In this document: one piece after another, positions 14,515-22,987 of the stretch
How positions within the stretch are numbered: the stretch's first letter is position 1
Layout: every line of letters starts with the position of its first letter
Origin: DATEZO01 sp035255485
Lineage (GTDB): Bacteria; Pseudomonadota; Gammaproteobacteria; Burkholderiales; Burkholderiaceae_D
Direction: 5' to 3'
Assembly (NCBI GenBank): GCA_035255485.1
Contig: DATEZO010000059.1
Location: forward strand, 1-22,987
DNA: 22,987 nt
Position numbers and translations under genes: made by a program
The notes under the pieces: model-generated
The model's input: the letters and a program-made list of their open reading frames with translations, nothing else
What the model was told of the DNA's origin: nothing
Databases searched by the model: none

Positions 14515-15426
14515 ATGACCAACTTGACCGACTCCAGCACCGATCTCACTGCGGTTTCTCCGCAAATCAAGGCCCAAATCCTGGCGGAAGCATTACCCTA
14601 CATTCGCAAATTTCATGGCAAGACAATTGTCGTCAAATACGGCGGTAACGCCATGACGGAAGAACGCTTGAAGCATGGATTTGCGCGCGATGTGATTTTG
14701 TTGAAGCTGGTCGGTATGAACCCGGTTGTGGTGCACGGCGGCGGTCCGCAGATCGACAATGCGCTGAAGAAGGTCGGCAAGCAGGGCACATTCATCCAGG
14801 GCATGCGCATCACCGATGAAGAAACAATGGAAGTGGTCGAATGGGTGCTGGGCGGCGAGGTGCAGCAGGATATCGTGATGCTGATCAATCACTACGGCGG
14901 CCAGGCGGTCGGCCTGACCGGCAAGGACGGCGGTTTGATCCGGGCGCGCAAGATGCGAATGCCCGACAAGGAAAATCCCGGTCAATTTCTCGATATCGGC
15001 TTTGTCGGAGAAATCGATGCGATCAATCCGGCAGTAGTAAAGGCGCTGCAGGATGATGCATTCATCCCGATTATTTCGCCAATCGGTTTTGGCGAAGACG
15101 GACAAGCCTACAACATCAATGCCGATCTGGTTGCCGGCAAGATTGCGGAAATCCTGAAAGCCGAAAAGCTGATCATGATGACCAATATTCCGGGCGTGAT
15201 GGATAAGAACGGCAACCTGGTCACCGATCTTTCGGCTCGTGAAATCGATGAAATGTTCGAAGACGGCACGATTTCTGGCGGCATGCTACCGAAAATTTCA
15301 TCGGCGCTCGATGCAGCCAAATCCGGTGTCAATACGGTACATATCATCGATGGCCGTATCGAACATTCGCTGCTGCTGGAAGTGCTGACCGAGCAGGCGT
15401 TCGGTACGATGATCCGATCGCATTAG
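14515..15426 (+). CDS. argB: acetylglutamate kinase
   Basis: A 303-residue amino-acid kinase. VVKYGGNAMTEE supplies the phosphate-binding Lys and glycines, VVHGGGPQIDNAL the nucleotide/acetylglutamate loop, and MMTNIPGVMDKNGNLV the ATP-site region. LPYIRKFHGKT before it belongs to the N-terminal part seen in arginine-inhibited hexameric enzymes, so feedback inhibition by arginine is likely. It phosphorylates N-acetyl-L-glutamate, the second step of arginine synthesis. I chose ATG 14515 (MTNLTDSS) over 14485, which adds ten unlike residues; neither has a strong ribosome site. It leads a plus-strand run with the nucleotidase and slmA. Confidence 0.96.
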   Translation: MTNLTDSSTDLTAVSPQIKAQILAEALPYIRKFHGKTIVVKYGGNAMTEERLKHGFARDVILLKLVGMNPVVVHGGGPQIDNALKKVGKQGTFIQGMRITDEETMEVVEWVLGGEVQQDIVMLINHYGGQAVGLTGKDGGLIRARKMRMPDKENPGQFLDIGFVGEIDAINPAVVKALQDDAFIPIISPIGFGEDGQAYNINADLVAGKIAEILKAEKLIMMTNIPGVMDKNGNLVTDLSAREIDEMFEDGTISGGMLPKISSALDAAKSGVNTVHIIDGRIEHSLLLEVLTEQAFGTMIRSH

Positions 15427-15489
15427 CTTGCTCCAACTTTACAATCTCGACGCAGCAGGGCCGCGATGCCGCATCGGGATTTTCTATCA

Positions 15490-16215
15490 ATGCCTAAATT
15501 CACCTGGCTGTTCGATCTCGATAACACGCTGCACAATGCGTCGCATGCGATTTTTCCTGCGATCAATGCCAACATGAACGCCTATATCGCCCAGGTACTG
15601 GGTACGGGCGGTGTGCCGGCTGATGTTGAAACCGTCAATGCGGCGCGCATCGCCTACTGGAAACGGTACGGTGCAACGCTCCTGGGCATGGTCAGGCATC
15701 ATGATGTGCGGCCGGAAGACTTTCTGCGCGAGGCGCATCGCTTCGACGATCTCACCGGTATGATCCGCGCTGAACGCGGTCTGCGCCGTCTGCTGAAGCG
15801 ATTGCCCGGCCAGAAAATCCTGCTGACCAACGCGCCGCATCGCTATTCGCACGATGTCATGCGCCATCTGGGTTTGCATCGTCATTTTGCCAGGCATATT
15901 CCGATCGAATTAATGCGCGTGCATGGGCAGTTGCGTCCCAAACCATCCCGGCAATTTTTGCGCAAACTGTTGGCAAAAGAGCGTATCGTCGCGGGCCGCT
16001 GCATTCTTGTCGAAGACACGGCCAGCCATTTGAAAGCCGCCAAAATGCTGGGCCTGCGTACCGCATGGATTACCCGGTATCTGGCGACATCGCCCGGCCT
16101 GTCCAGGCAAGCCGGTAGCCTGCCGCCGCCCGTATTGACAAAACGCCCCATTTACGTTGACATCAAAGTAAAATCCATAGCGCAACTATCCAGTCGGTTG
16201 CGGCAATTGCGTTGA
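15490..16215 (+). CDS. HAD-superfamily pyrimidine 5'-nucleotidase
   Basis: A 241-residue HAD hydrolase of the SDT1/PHM8-like pyrimidine 5'-nucleotidase type. Motif I is FDLDNTLHNAS with Asp9 nucleophile and Asp11; motif II is LLTNAP; the lysine of motif III is in RPKPS; motif IV is CILVEDTASHL. The large cap domain lies between motifs I and II. It is predicted to dephosphorylate pyrimidine nucleoside monophosphates, perhaps damaged or non-canonical ones. I chose ATG 15490 because family proteins begin just before the WLFDLDNTL strand; ATG 15466 has a better ribosome site (AGGG) and adds eight residues. Placement between argB and slmA recurs in Burkholderiales, as far as I recall. Confidence 0.88.
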   Translation: MPKFTWLFDLDNTLHNASHAIFPAINANMNAYIAQVLGTGGVPADVETVNAARIAYWKRYGATLLGMVRHHDVRPEDFLREAHRFDDLTGMIRAERGLRRLLKRLPGQKILLTNAPHRYSHDVMRHLGLHRHFARHIPIELMRVHGQLRPKPSRQFLRKLLAKERIVAGRCILVEDTASHLKAAKMLGLRTAWITRYLATSPGLSRQAGSLPPPVLTKRPIYVDIKVKSIAQLSSRLRQLR

Positions 16216-16259
16216 ATGCGGCAAGAAAGCCCTCTCTCTTCGATGACAACCAGGATAGT

Positions 16260-16835
16260 ATGGCAACCAAAAAAACAGGCGAACGCAAACTGCAAATCCT
16301 GCAGACTTTGGCTACGATGCTGGAGCAGCCCAAAGGCGAAAAGATCACGACCGCCGCATTGGCTGCCAGGATGGACGTATCCGAAGCGGCGCTGTACCGG
16401 CATTTTGCAAGCAAGGCGCAGATGTTTGAAGGATTGATTGAATTCATCGAATCAACTGTCTTTGGCCTGATCAATCAGATTACCGAACAGCAGGAAAATG
16501 GTTTGCTGCAAGTGCAGGCGATTACCGGCATGCTGCTGAATTTTGCAGAGCGCAATCCCGGCATGACGCGCGTCATTATCGGCGATGTGCTGGTCAATGA
16601 AGACGAACGCCTGCAAGCGCGGATGAACCAATTCATCGACCGGCTCGAGCTGGCGCTCAAGCAGTCGCTACGTATTGCGGCAGCACAAGGCCAAACTGAC
16701 GAGGCAGCCATTGTTGCGCGCGCCGGCATGATTGCCAGCATGGTGCTCGGGCGCTGGCATCGCTATGCGAAAAGCGGTTTCACACAAAATCTTTCCGAGA
16801 ATTCACTGGCGCAAATTGCATTATTGCTGATGTGA
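16260..16835 (+). CDS. slmA: nucleoid occlusion factor SlmA, TetR family
   Basis: A 191-residue TetR-fold DNA-binding protein. The helix-turn-helix is ITTAALAARMDVSEAALYRHFASK, nearly the same in layout as E. coli SlmA (SEAALYRHF then SK, MF), followed by the LIEFIE segment and FAERNPGMTRVI, both SlmA hallmarks. SlmA bound to its chromosomal sites inhibits FtsZ assembly over the nucleoid. I chose ATG 16260 (MATKKTGERK), with AGGA four bases upstream; a TTG at 16212, overlapping the nucleotidase stop, would add 16 residues. Some Burkholderiales homologues may use a longer N terminus. Confidence 0.9.
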   Translation: MATKKTGERKLQILQTLATMLEQPKGEKITTAALAARMDVSEAALYRHFASKAQMFEGLIEFIESTVFGLINQITEQQENGLLQVQAITGMLLNFAERNPGMTRVIIGDVLVNEDERLQARMNQFIDRLELALKQSLRIAAAQGQTDEAAIVARAGMIASMVLGRWHRYAKSGFTQNLSENSLAQIALLLM

Positions 16836-16892
16836 GCCGACAAAAAAATACGCTGGCCGCCTGCAAGGGCATACAAGGTCGGTAACAGGAAT

Positions 16893-17789
16893 ATGACGTC
16901 CGCCAGAACTTTCCCCCTATTTGCTTTCGTCGCCCTCCTGGGCGGCGGCATTGCGATTGGCTTCGCCGGCATTTTCATGCGTCTGTCGGATGTCAGTCCG
17001 CTCGCTTCTGCATTCTGGCGCATGGCGCTTGCTGCCCCTTTCCTGTGGATATGGGCGTTCGCCGTACGCAAGCAGGACAAGGCAAGCGGCAAGCGGATTG
17101 ATTTCACGCGCGTGCTTGCCTTGTCGGGTATTTATTTTGCGGGCGACATGGGTATATGGCACTTGTCCCTGCATTACACCACTGTTGCCAATGCAACGCT
17201 GCTGTCCAATTTCGCACCGATTTGCATTGCACTCTGGATGTGGATCGCGCATCGAATACGTTTTGCCCGTATATTTGTGATCGGTTTGATTATTGCATTG
17301 ATCGGCGCAGTGATGCTGGTAGGGCCGAACACGATGGCAAGCGGTGCTGCGGGTGCCAACAAACTGCTCGGCGATGCACTTGGCCTGTCCACCGCCGTGT
17401 TCTATGCTGCCTATCAACTGGCGATCAAGGATGCGCGCAGCCAGTATTCGACTGCGCGCCTGATGGCATGGAGCACTACCATCACTGCCCTGGCGTTACT
17501 GCCGTTCGGACTGCTATCGTCCGGCGCATTTTTTCCTGCCGCCAGTGCCGGCTGGCTACCGCTGCTGGCACTGGCGCTGATCGCGCAAATCGGCGGACAG
17601 ACCGTGATTGCATATGCATTTGCACATTTGCCGGCATCATTGTCCTCAGTCAGTCTTCTGATCCAGCCGTTGACTGCTACCATCGCCGCCTGGATCCTGT
17701 TTCAGGAAGCAATCGGCCCGATCCAGATGGCGGGCGGCCTGTTGCTGCTTTTCGGGATTTATTTGTCGAAGCGGGGTAGCAGCATTTGA
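16893..17789 (+). CDS. EamA/DMT-family transporter
   Basis: A 298-residue membrane protein with about ten hydrophobic segments in two EamA repeats (about 10-140 and 155-295), the normal length for drug/metabolite exporters. SGIYFAGDMGIWHLSLHYTT with TVANATLLSNFAPICIALW is the typical end of the first repeat, and LPASLSSVSLLIQPLTATIAAWILF that of the second. Substrate unknown; many relatives export amino acids or metabolites. AGGAAT sits right before the ATG. It begins 57 bases after slmA and is 47 bases from pabBC, so read-through is plausible. It is not close to the two exporters at the end of the window. Confidence 0.88.
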   Translation: MTSARTFPLFAFVALLGGGIAIGFAGIFMRLSDVSPLASAFWRMALAAPFLWIWAFAVRKQDKASGKRIDFTRVLALSGIYFAGDMGIWHLSLHYTTVANATLLSNFAPICIALWMWIAHRIRFARIFVIGLIIALIGAVMLVGPNTMASGAAGANKLLGDALGLSTAVFYAAYQLAIKDARSQYSTARLMAWSTTITALALLPFGLLSSGAFFPAASAGWLPLLALALIAQIGGQTVIAYAFAHLPASLSSVSLLIQPLTATIAAWILFQEAIGPIQMAGGLLLLFGIYLSKRGSSI

Positions 17790-17836
17790 TGCAGCATATG
17801 GATTAACCTCCAATTGCCCTTTGTTTCGTAATCGCC

Positions 17837-19744
17837 ATGCTCCTATCCGAACCTGCTTCAGTGTTGCATCCTGTAGTGCCGGACGACTGTTTTGTATTGC
17901 TCGACGATTGCAATGCAACGGCCGCTGCGCCGCGCTCCCGCTTGTATACGGATTATGCAGGCGTGCTTTCTTGCACGAATGTGTCGGAATTGGTTTCGAT
18001 GCTGGAGCGAATGGCGGATGCATTGCAAGCCGGCCTGCATGCGGTCGGTCTGTTTGCATATGAGTTGGGCGCCGAATTACATGCCATTGCAGCGCGTGAA
18101 GAGTGGGGCAGGACAGACCCGGCGCAGATCTTGTTGTTCAGGCATTGCGAGCGGCTTTCCGCGGATCAGGTCGGGCGATGGCTGCAGGAGCGCGAATGCG
18201 CCGCGCAGCGAGCGACGGGCAACGCGAGCAGCATTCCGGCTGGGATTGGCAACGTGCGCAGTAATATCGACGGCGACGAATTTGCGGCAGCAATTGCACG
18301 AATCCATGCATATATCGCAGCGGGCGATACCTATCAGGTCAACTATACTTACCGTGTGCGGTTTGACGTGTTTGGATCTCCGGTGGCGCTTTACCGGCAT
18401 TTGCGCGAACGTCAGCCAGTGCCGCATGGCGCATTCGCAATATTGCCCGATGGCCGTGCGATATTGTCACTCTCGCCTGAACTTTTTATTCGTCATACAG
18501 GAGGGCAAGTGGTTGTGCAGCCGATGAAGGGCACGGCTGCGGCGACCGGTGATGCGGGGCAGGATAGCGCAAATGCCGCCGTGCTGGCTGCCGACCCGAA
18601 AAACCGTGCGGAAAACCTGATGATCGTCGATCTGCTGCGCAATGATCTCGGACGTATTGCGCATATCGGCAGCGTCAAGGCGTCCAGGCTCTTCGAAGTC
18701 GCGCGCTATGGCAGCGTGCTGCAGATGACATCAAGTGTGCATGCACAGTTGCGTGATGATGCGACACTATCGGATATTCTTGCTGCACTCTATCCTTGCG
18801 GTTCGATCACCGGCGCGCCGAAACACCGTACGATGCAACTCATCCGAGAACTGGAACCGCATGCGCGCGGCCTGTATACGGGCGCGATCGGCTGGTTCGA
18901 TGCGCCTGCGGCAGAGCGGCGCATCGGTGATTTTTGCCTGTCGGTACCGATTCGCACGCTGGTATTGCAGGCGCCTGCATCTGATGGCGTGCGGGTCGGT
19001 GAAATGGGTATCGGCGCCGGGATCGTACATGATAGTGTGGCGGCGGACGAATATGCAGAATGCCGTTTGAAAGCCGGTTTCCTGACCTGTCTTGGCAACG
19101 ATTTCGAGCTCTTCGAAACCATGCATGTAACGCGGTTGGAAGGATGCCGCCACTTCGACCGGCATCTGCGACGCCTGCAAGCATCGGCCGCGTATTTCAA
19201 TTTTCCCTGTGACAGGGATGCCGTGCACCAGGCTGTGCAGCGAGCATGCGCCGATCTGCCCTTGCACGGTGCGTATCGCATGCGTCTTGCACTGAGAGAC
19301 TCGGGCGAATACAGCATCCAGGTTGCGCCACTGGCACCCTTGTCCGGGCCGGTGCGGATTATCCTGGCAGATCAGGCGACTCTTGCAGAAGACCTGTTCC
19401 TGCGTCACAAGAGTAGCGTGCGTGATCGCTACGATGCCGCATGGCGCGCGGCGGAAGCGCAAGGCGCATTCGATATGCTGTTCTGCAACGCCGACGGCGA
19501 ATTGACCGAAGGTGCGCGCAGCAATATATTCGTCAAGCTCGATGGACGCTGGCATACGCCGCCGCTGGCATGCGGCCTGCTGCCAGGTGTGATGCGCGCG
19601 GTCTTGCTGGAGGATCCGGCGTGGGGTGCCTGTGAGCGTCGTCTTGTGCTGGACGATTTGCGTAATGCGCAGGAAGTCGCGATCTGCAATGCGCTGCGAG
19701 GCGTGCTGCCAGTTACCGTGACGTGGAATGTGCAAGCCGGTTAA
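17837..19744 (+). CDS. pabBC: fused aminodeoxychorismate synthase component I / 4-amino-4-deoxychorismate lyase
   Basis: A 635-residue two-domain enzyme for p-aminobenzoate (folate) synthesis. Residues 1-415 are chorismate-binding PabB: GDTYQVNYTYR (163-173), PMKGT with nucleophile Lys231, ENLMIVDLLRNDLGR (259-273), YPCGSITGAPK (319-329) and GIGAGIVHDS (391-400). Residues about 422-635 are a class IV PLP lyase, PabC: FETMHVTRLEG, HFDRHLRRLQAS, the probable cofactor Lys525 in LRHKSSVRDRYDAAW, and GELTEGARSNIFVKL with LLPGVMRAVLL. The fusion makes ADC and turns it into pABA in one chain; the glutaminase PabA must be elsewhere. The ATG has no strong ribosome site. Confidence 0.93.
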   Translation: MLLSEPASVLHPVVPDDCFVLLDDCNATAAAPRSRLYTDYAGVLSCTNVSELVSMLERMADALQAGLHAVGLFAYELGAELHAIAAREEWGRTDPAQILLFRHCERLSADQVGRWLQERECAAQRATGNASSIPAGIGNVRSNIDGDEFAAAIARIHAYIAAGDTYQVNYTYRVRFDVFGSPVALYRHLRERQPVPHGAFAILPDGRAILSLSPELFIRHTGGQVVVQPMKGTAAATGDAGQDSANAAVLAADPKNRAENLMIVDLLRNDLGRIAHIGSVKASRLFEVARYGSVLQMTSSVHAQLRDDATLSDILAALYPCGSITGAPKHRTMQLIRELEPHARGLYTGAIGWFDAPAAERRIGDFCLSVPIRTLVLQAPASDGVRVGEMGIGAGIVHDSVAADEYAECRLKAGFLTCLGNDFELFETMHVTRLEGCRHFDRHLRRLQASAAYFNFPCDRDAVHQAVQRACADLPLHGAYRMRLALRDSGEYSIQVAPLAPLSGPVRIILADQATLAEDLFLRHKSSVRDRYDAAWRAAEAQGAFDMLFCNADGELTEGARSNIFVKLDGRWHTPPLACGLLPGVMRAVLLEDPAWGACERRLVLDDLRNAQEVAICNALRGVLPVTVTWNVQAG

Positions 19745-19758
19745 TCGGTGGCCTGGCG

Positions 19759-20640
19759 TTATGCTCGCTGCATCATCAGGCTACCGCCCTGGAAGGCCAC
19801 CAGCCAGGTTGCGACCGTCACCAGCGCGCAGCCGATCAGGGTATTCAGATTGATGGCCTCGTGCAGAAACAGCGCTGCCCAGCATAATGCAAATAACGGT
19901 ATCAGAAAGGTCACGGTCAGTGCCTTGGTCGGGCCGATATCCGCGATCAGTCGAAAGTAAATGAAATACGCGACCGCACTGCATGCCAAGGCCAGTGTGC
20001 AGGCGAAAAGACCGATCAGAGGCGTGATTTCACCGCGCACCGGCGCTAGCGGCAGGAATGGCATGAGAACCAGCGCTGCCGCCAGTTGCGAACCGGTCGC
20101 CATCAGCGGCGGCGCAATGCTGGCCGATGCCTTTTTTGAATATGCGCCGGCAATTCCGTAGCATAGCGCAGCGGCAGTGCATGCCAGTACTGCCATCATC
20201 AGCGCCGGCGTGAATTGCGCGGGGCCGAGTCGCACCAGAAATGCAACGCCGACAATCCCGGTCAACAGGCCAACGGCTTTTCGTGTCGTCAGCTTTTCAC
20301 CCAGCGTGATTGCGCCGATCAGCGCGCCCCAAAGAGGACTGGTGGCATTTACGATGGCCGAATAGCCAGCCGGCAGTGTCAAGGCGGCATAGGAAAACAA
20401 GGCGAATGGCAGTGCGGAATTGAGCGTTCCAAGTACCAGATATTGCCTCCAGTTGGCTCTGAAATGCATTGCGTGCCGCGTTGCCGCCATGAATGCCAGC
20501 ATGGCAATGCCCGCAATTGCCACCCGTATTTCAGCGGTCCACAATGCACCCAGCACGGGCGCAATGATACGCATGAATAAAAACGACGCGCCCCAAATTG
20601 CGGCAAGCGTTAACAGACGGAAAAGGTCAATGCTGCGCAC
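19759..20640 (-). CDS. EamA/DMT-family transporter (paralogue A)
   Basis: A 293-residue, ten-segment exporter. It starts RSIDLFRLLTLAAIWGASFLFMR and ends the second repeat with IGPTKALTVTFLIPLFALCWAALFLHEAIN, both typical. The best start is the GTG at 20640, which has AGGA six bases upstream; a TTG at 20679 would add 13 residues. It is clearly related to the exporter at 22005-22919 in both sequence and length, separated from it by an MFS gene on the same strand. It is convergent with pabBC (14-base gap). Substrate unknown. Confidence 0.87.
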   Translation of the reverse strand: MRSIDLFRLLTLAAIWGASFLFMRIIAPVLGALWTAEIRVAIAGIAMLAFMAATRHAMHFRANWRQYLVLGTLNSALPFALFSYAALTLPAGYSAIVNATSPLWGALIGAITLGEKLTTRKAVGLLTGIVGVAFLVRLGPAQFTPALMMAVLACTAAALCYGIAGAYSKKASASIAPPLMATGSQLAAALVLMPFLPLAPVRGEITPLIGLFACTLALACSAVAYFIYFRLIADIGPTKALTVTFLIPLFALCWAALFLHEAINLNTLIGCALVTVATWLVAFQGGSLMMQRA

Positions 20641-20757
20641 AGCGATTCCTGAAGTGGATACATGAACAGCATAGTCCAACCGGAGCAGGGATGTTCGCCG
20701 TAATCGGACATTGCATCACGCCCGGTAAAGCCAATGCGGAGGATGGATAAATGCGTT

Positions 20758-21957
20758 CTACGCCGCGATGATGCGTTGCCTTGATGCGAGCACTGCACCG
20801 ATGAACAGCGCGACGGAAGAAAATATCAACCCCCGTTGCAGGCCGCCCGCGCCATCGGCAATCCAGCCGACAATCGTTGGGCCGACAATCTGTCCGAATG
20901 CAAATACAGTGGTAAACATGCTGATGCCGGAAGACCACGCCGCAGGCGGCAGATTGTGCCTTACCAATGCAGTCGTTGACGCCACTACCGACAGGAAGAC
21001 TGCGCCGAATAACAGACCGGAGATGAATACGAGTACGGGTGCCGCAGTCAATGCCGGCAGCAGGATCGCGACACCCAGCAATGCATTCAGGATGGCGAGC
21101 GATTCGCCGCCCTTGAAATGGTCAAGCATGCGGGCCCAGATACGCGATGAGGCAAATACCGCCACGCCCAATGAAGAATAGAATGCGGTGATTACCGATG
21201 TTTGCATGCCCTGTTCTTTCAGCAGAGCGACCACAAAAGTCATGTAGCCGATATAACCGACGCCGAACATGAAATAGCCCGCAAGGCTGAAAAGGAATGC
21301 ATGCGTGGGGAATCGATTTTGTGATCCTGCTGCAGCCGCCGCGCCATCGATATGGCTGGCTGGCAGCGCCATGAGCAGTGTCGCAAGGAAGCACGTACCG
21401 CCCAGCGCCAGCCAAACCCATTGCCAGGCATGTGCCGCGCCTTGCGCAGCCGCTGCGGAGAGCATGGCCGGCGCCAGCAAAGCGGACAGCACGATGCCGA
21501 TTCCGGTGCCGCCATAATACATGCCGATCAAAAAACCGGCATGGCGCGCATGCAGCGATCCCAGGCGCGCAGCCAGCACGCCGCCGGCAATAAAAATGAA
21601 AGCACTGGCCATTCCCGCCAGTACACGCTGAAAAAGCAGCATGCCGGCATCGATGACAAAGCCGGATAACAGCATGAATACGCCGGTCAGCGCCGCGCCG
21701 CCTACCAGGACCGTCTGTGCACCGAAGCGCTTCATCAGCGCCGGTGTCATGAGAGCGCCAATGAAGTAGCCGAAAGCGTTGCCGGTATTCATTGCACCGG
21801 CCAGCAAATACGACCATCTGAGATCCGCGCGCATCGGCGGCAATAACAATGCATATGAAAAGCGTGAAATACCGAGGGATATCGCGGCACCTAAAGACAG
21901 GGCCAGCGCAGTCAGGAAGGGATGATGCAATACAAATTTGCTGGTAGGCGCTGGCAT
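20758..21957 (-). CDS. YbfB/YjiJ-family MFS transporter
   Basis: A 399-residue protein with about twelve membrane segments. LSLGAAISLGISRFSYALLLPPMRADLRWSY, quoted here in part as GISRFSYALLLPPM, is the signature of the MFS_4 (YbfB/YjiJ) group, and MNTGNAFGYFIGAL follows. Internal halves are joined by a cytosolic loop around SHIDGAAAAAGSQNRF. Substrate unknown; relatives are probable effluxers. I chose ATG 21957 (MPAPTSKF); a GTG at 22008 overlapping the upstream exporter stop would add 17 residues, and neither has a clear ribosome site. It lies 47 bases downstream of exporter paralogue B and 117 bases upstream of paralogue A, so one transcript is likely. Confidence 0.87.
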   Translation of the reverse strand: MPAPTSKFVLHHPFLTALALSLGAAISLGISRFSYALLLPPMRADLRWSYLLAGAMNTGNAFGYFIGALMTPALMKRFGAQTVLVGGAALTGVFMLLSGFVIDAGMLLFQRVLAGMASAFIFIAGGVLAARLGSLHARHAGFLIGMYYGGTGIGIVLSALLAPAMLSAAAAQGAAHAWQWVWLALGGTCFLATLLMALPASHIDGAAAAAGSQNRFPTHAFLFSLAGYFMFGVGYIGYMTFVVALLKEQGMQTSVITAFYSSLGVAVFASSRIWARMLDHFKGGESLAILNALLGVAILLPALTAAPVLVFISGLLFGAVFLSVVASTTALVRHNLPPAAWSSGISMFTTVFAFGQIVGPTIVGWIADGAGGLQRGLIFSSVALFIGAVLASRQRIIAA

Positions 21958-22004
21958 GGCGTGTGATATTTCAAGATAAAAGGATGCATTCTTGCATAGC
22001 TGCC

Positions 22005-22919
22005 TCACGTCTCGGCAGTCAGTACATCTTCCGGTTCTGGATGCGTTGCCGATAACACCAGTCCCATTGCCGCCAATACGATTGCGCCACCGATCAGTGT
22101 GGAAACCTGAACTGCTTCATGCAGGAATACCAGTCCCCACAGCATGCTGAACAGCGGAATCAGAAAGGATACCGACATGGCGCGGGTCGGCCCGATCCTG
22201 ACGATGAGCGGAATGAAAATTGCCTGTGCAATGCCGGATGAAAGCAGGGACAGGGCGGTTACACAAGAGAGCGCCATCGCCGACGGCACGACGGCGGGAA
22301 GCGTAAACGGTATGGTCGGCGCCATGATCAGCGCACCCCATGCCATTGAACCCGCGGCCATCGCGATGGGATGAACGCCGCCACTGACACCAAGTTCGGG
22401 GCGGCCCGTTTTTTTGACAATGATGCTTGAAACCGCGTAAGAGGCAGCGGCGAACAGGCAGGCAGCAGCGGCCAACAGGGTTTTTACATCAAGCGCCAAT
22501 GCGCCTGCGCCGACCAGTACCGCAACGCCGGCCATGCCCAAGGCGAGACCGGCGAGCTTACGTAGAGTCAGCCGTTCCGCCAGCCAGAGTACGGAAAACA
22601 ATGCGCCAAATAATGGTGCGGTTGAATTCAACAGTGCCGAATAAGTGGCTGGCAGATAAAGCGAAGCAAAGGAAAAACAGGAAAACGGTAGCGCGGTCGC
22701 AAACAATCCCACGATGGCAAATGCTTTTGTATTGCGCCGCCAGTTCATTGTGACACCGGCCATCGACGCAAATAGAAAAAGCGCCACACCAGCCAGGCTG
22801 GTGCGCAGCATGGCAGTGAATATCGGCCCTAGTTCCGGGACCGCGACCCGCAGAAAGATGAATGATCCGCCCCAGATGGCAGCGAGGAAGACCAGCTTGG
22901 CAAGATCAATGGCGGACAT
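22005..22919 (-). CDS. EamA/DMT-family transporter (paralogue B)
   Basis: A 304-residue exporter with about ten membrane segments. SAIDLAKLVFLAAIWGGSFIFLR at the start, quoted by key parts LAAIWGGSFIFLR, and IGPTRAMSVSFLIPLF near the end mirror paralogue A (LAAIWGASFLFMR and IGPTKALTVTFLIPLF). Central segment LPATYSALLNSTAPLFGALF matches LPAGYSAIVNATSPLWGALI of A. I chose ATG 22919; a TTG at 22973 would add 18 residues unlike the family. The promoter would be in the last 68 bases of the window or beyond. Substrate unknown. Confidence 0.87.
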   Translation of the reverse strand: MSAIDLAKLVFLAAIWGGSFIFLRVAVPELGPIFTAMLRTSLAGVALFLFASMAGVTMNWRRNTKAFAIVGLFATALPFSCFSFASLYLPATYSALLNSTAPLFGALFSVLWLAERLTLRKLAGLALGMAGVAVLVGAGALALDVKTLLAAAACLFAAASYAVSSIIVKKTGRPELGVSGGVHPIAMAAGSMAWGALIMAPTIPFTLPAVVPSAMALSCVTALSLLSSGIAQAIFIPLIVRIGPTRAMSVSFLIPLFSMLWGLVFLHEAVQVSTLIGGAIVLAAMGLVLSATHPEPEDVLTAET

Positions 22920-22987
22920 GGCGGCGCTGGGAAGCGAAACGAACGACCGATCGATTGTAACACCGGCCGGCAAACTGCAAGATCGGA

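Noticed and set aside
18767..19735. Long minus-strand open frame within pabBC
   Set aside because: The plus-strand frame carries intact catalytic motifs across the whole interval; the antisense frame is Arg/His/Cys/Gln rich, typical of a shadow frame.
1..22987. CRISPR array, insertion sequence, tRNA or prophage
   Set aside because: I saw no regularly spaced direct repeats, transposase or integrase motifs, or tRNA-like cloverleaf in reading both strands.

Overview
The window reads as ordinary chromosome of a betaproteobacterium, most likely Burkholderiales near Oxalobacteraceae (Herminiimonas/Janthinobacterium-like). This is inferred from moderate-to-high GC, a SlmA-type regulator behind argB and a HAD nucleotidase, a birA-coaX-SPOR cluster, a STAS-MlaE lipid-transport cluster and a fused PabB-PabC. 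No rRNA, tRNA, CRISPR, insertion sequence, phage gene or origin was seen. Coding density is high and most genes are housekeeping or envelope functions.

Layout. (1) 1-2250: the 3' end of a CheV-like chemotaxis gene; a DUF2917 gene and a GcvA-like LysR regulator transcribed divergently from overlapping promoters, with a perfect inverted repeat at the LysR side; then the convergent ybeD-like gene. (2) 1961-10126, all on the minus strand: a lipid/envelope block. Read in transcription order it is STAS-MlaE permease, MlaF ATPase, MlaD/MCE protein, auxiliary lipoprotein, VanZ-family membrane protein, thioredoxin-like [2Fe-2S] ferredoxin, alpha/beta hydrolase, then D,D-carboxypeptidase (dacC/dacA-like), class IV D-amino-acid aminotransferase and YbeD-like protein. 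The first seven genes are nearly contiguous, with several one- to four-base overlaps. dacC looks separately promoted and is followed by a weak terminator. The aminotransferase leader holds a striking 34-bp palindrome. (3) 10266-12532, plus strand: birA, coaX and a SPOR-domain protein, tightly packed. (4) 12554-14514: an orphan Leu/Ile/Val-type binding protein with a lipobox (minus), a small Cys-rich CWC gene (minus), and AT-rich intergenic DNA. (5) 14515-19744, plus strand: argB, a HAD pyrimidine 5'-nucleotidase, slmA, an EamA-family exporter and a pabB-pabC fusion. (6) 19759-22919, minus strand: two related EamA-family exporters flanking a YbfB/YjiJ-type MFS transporter.

How they fit together. 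Region 2 couples phospholipid or other lipid movement across the envelope (MCE system) with peptidoglycan trimming and D-amino-acid metabolism. Regions 3 and 5 supply cofactors (biotin ligation, CoA, p-aminobenzoate/folate), arginine, nucleotide clean-up and division-site control. Region 6 is small-molecule efflux. No clearly novel multi-gene defence or mobile system is visible. The most unusual items are small-scale: the palindrome before the aminotransferase gene, the hairpin leader of dacC, the compact divergent DUF2917/LysR control region, and the MCE-VanZ-ferredoxin-hydrolase run. Many gene starts were moved inward from the longest open frame on the basis of ribosome sites or family starts; these choices are stated per gene.
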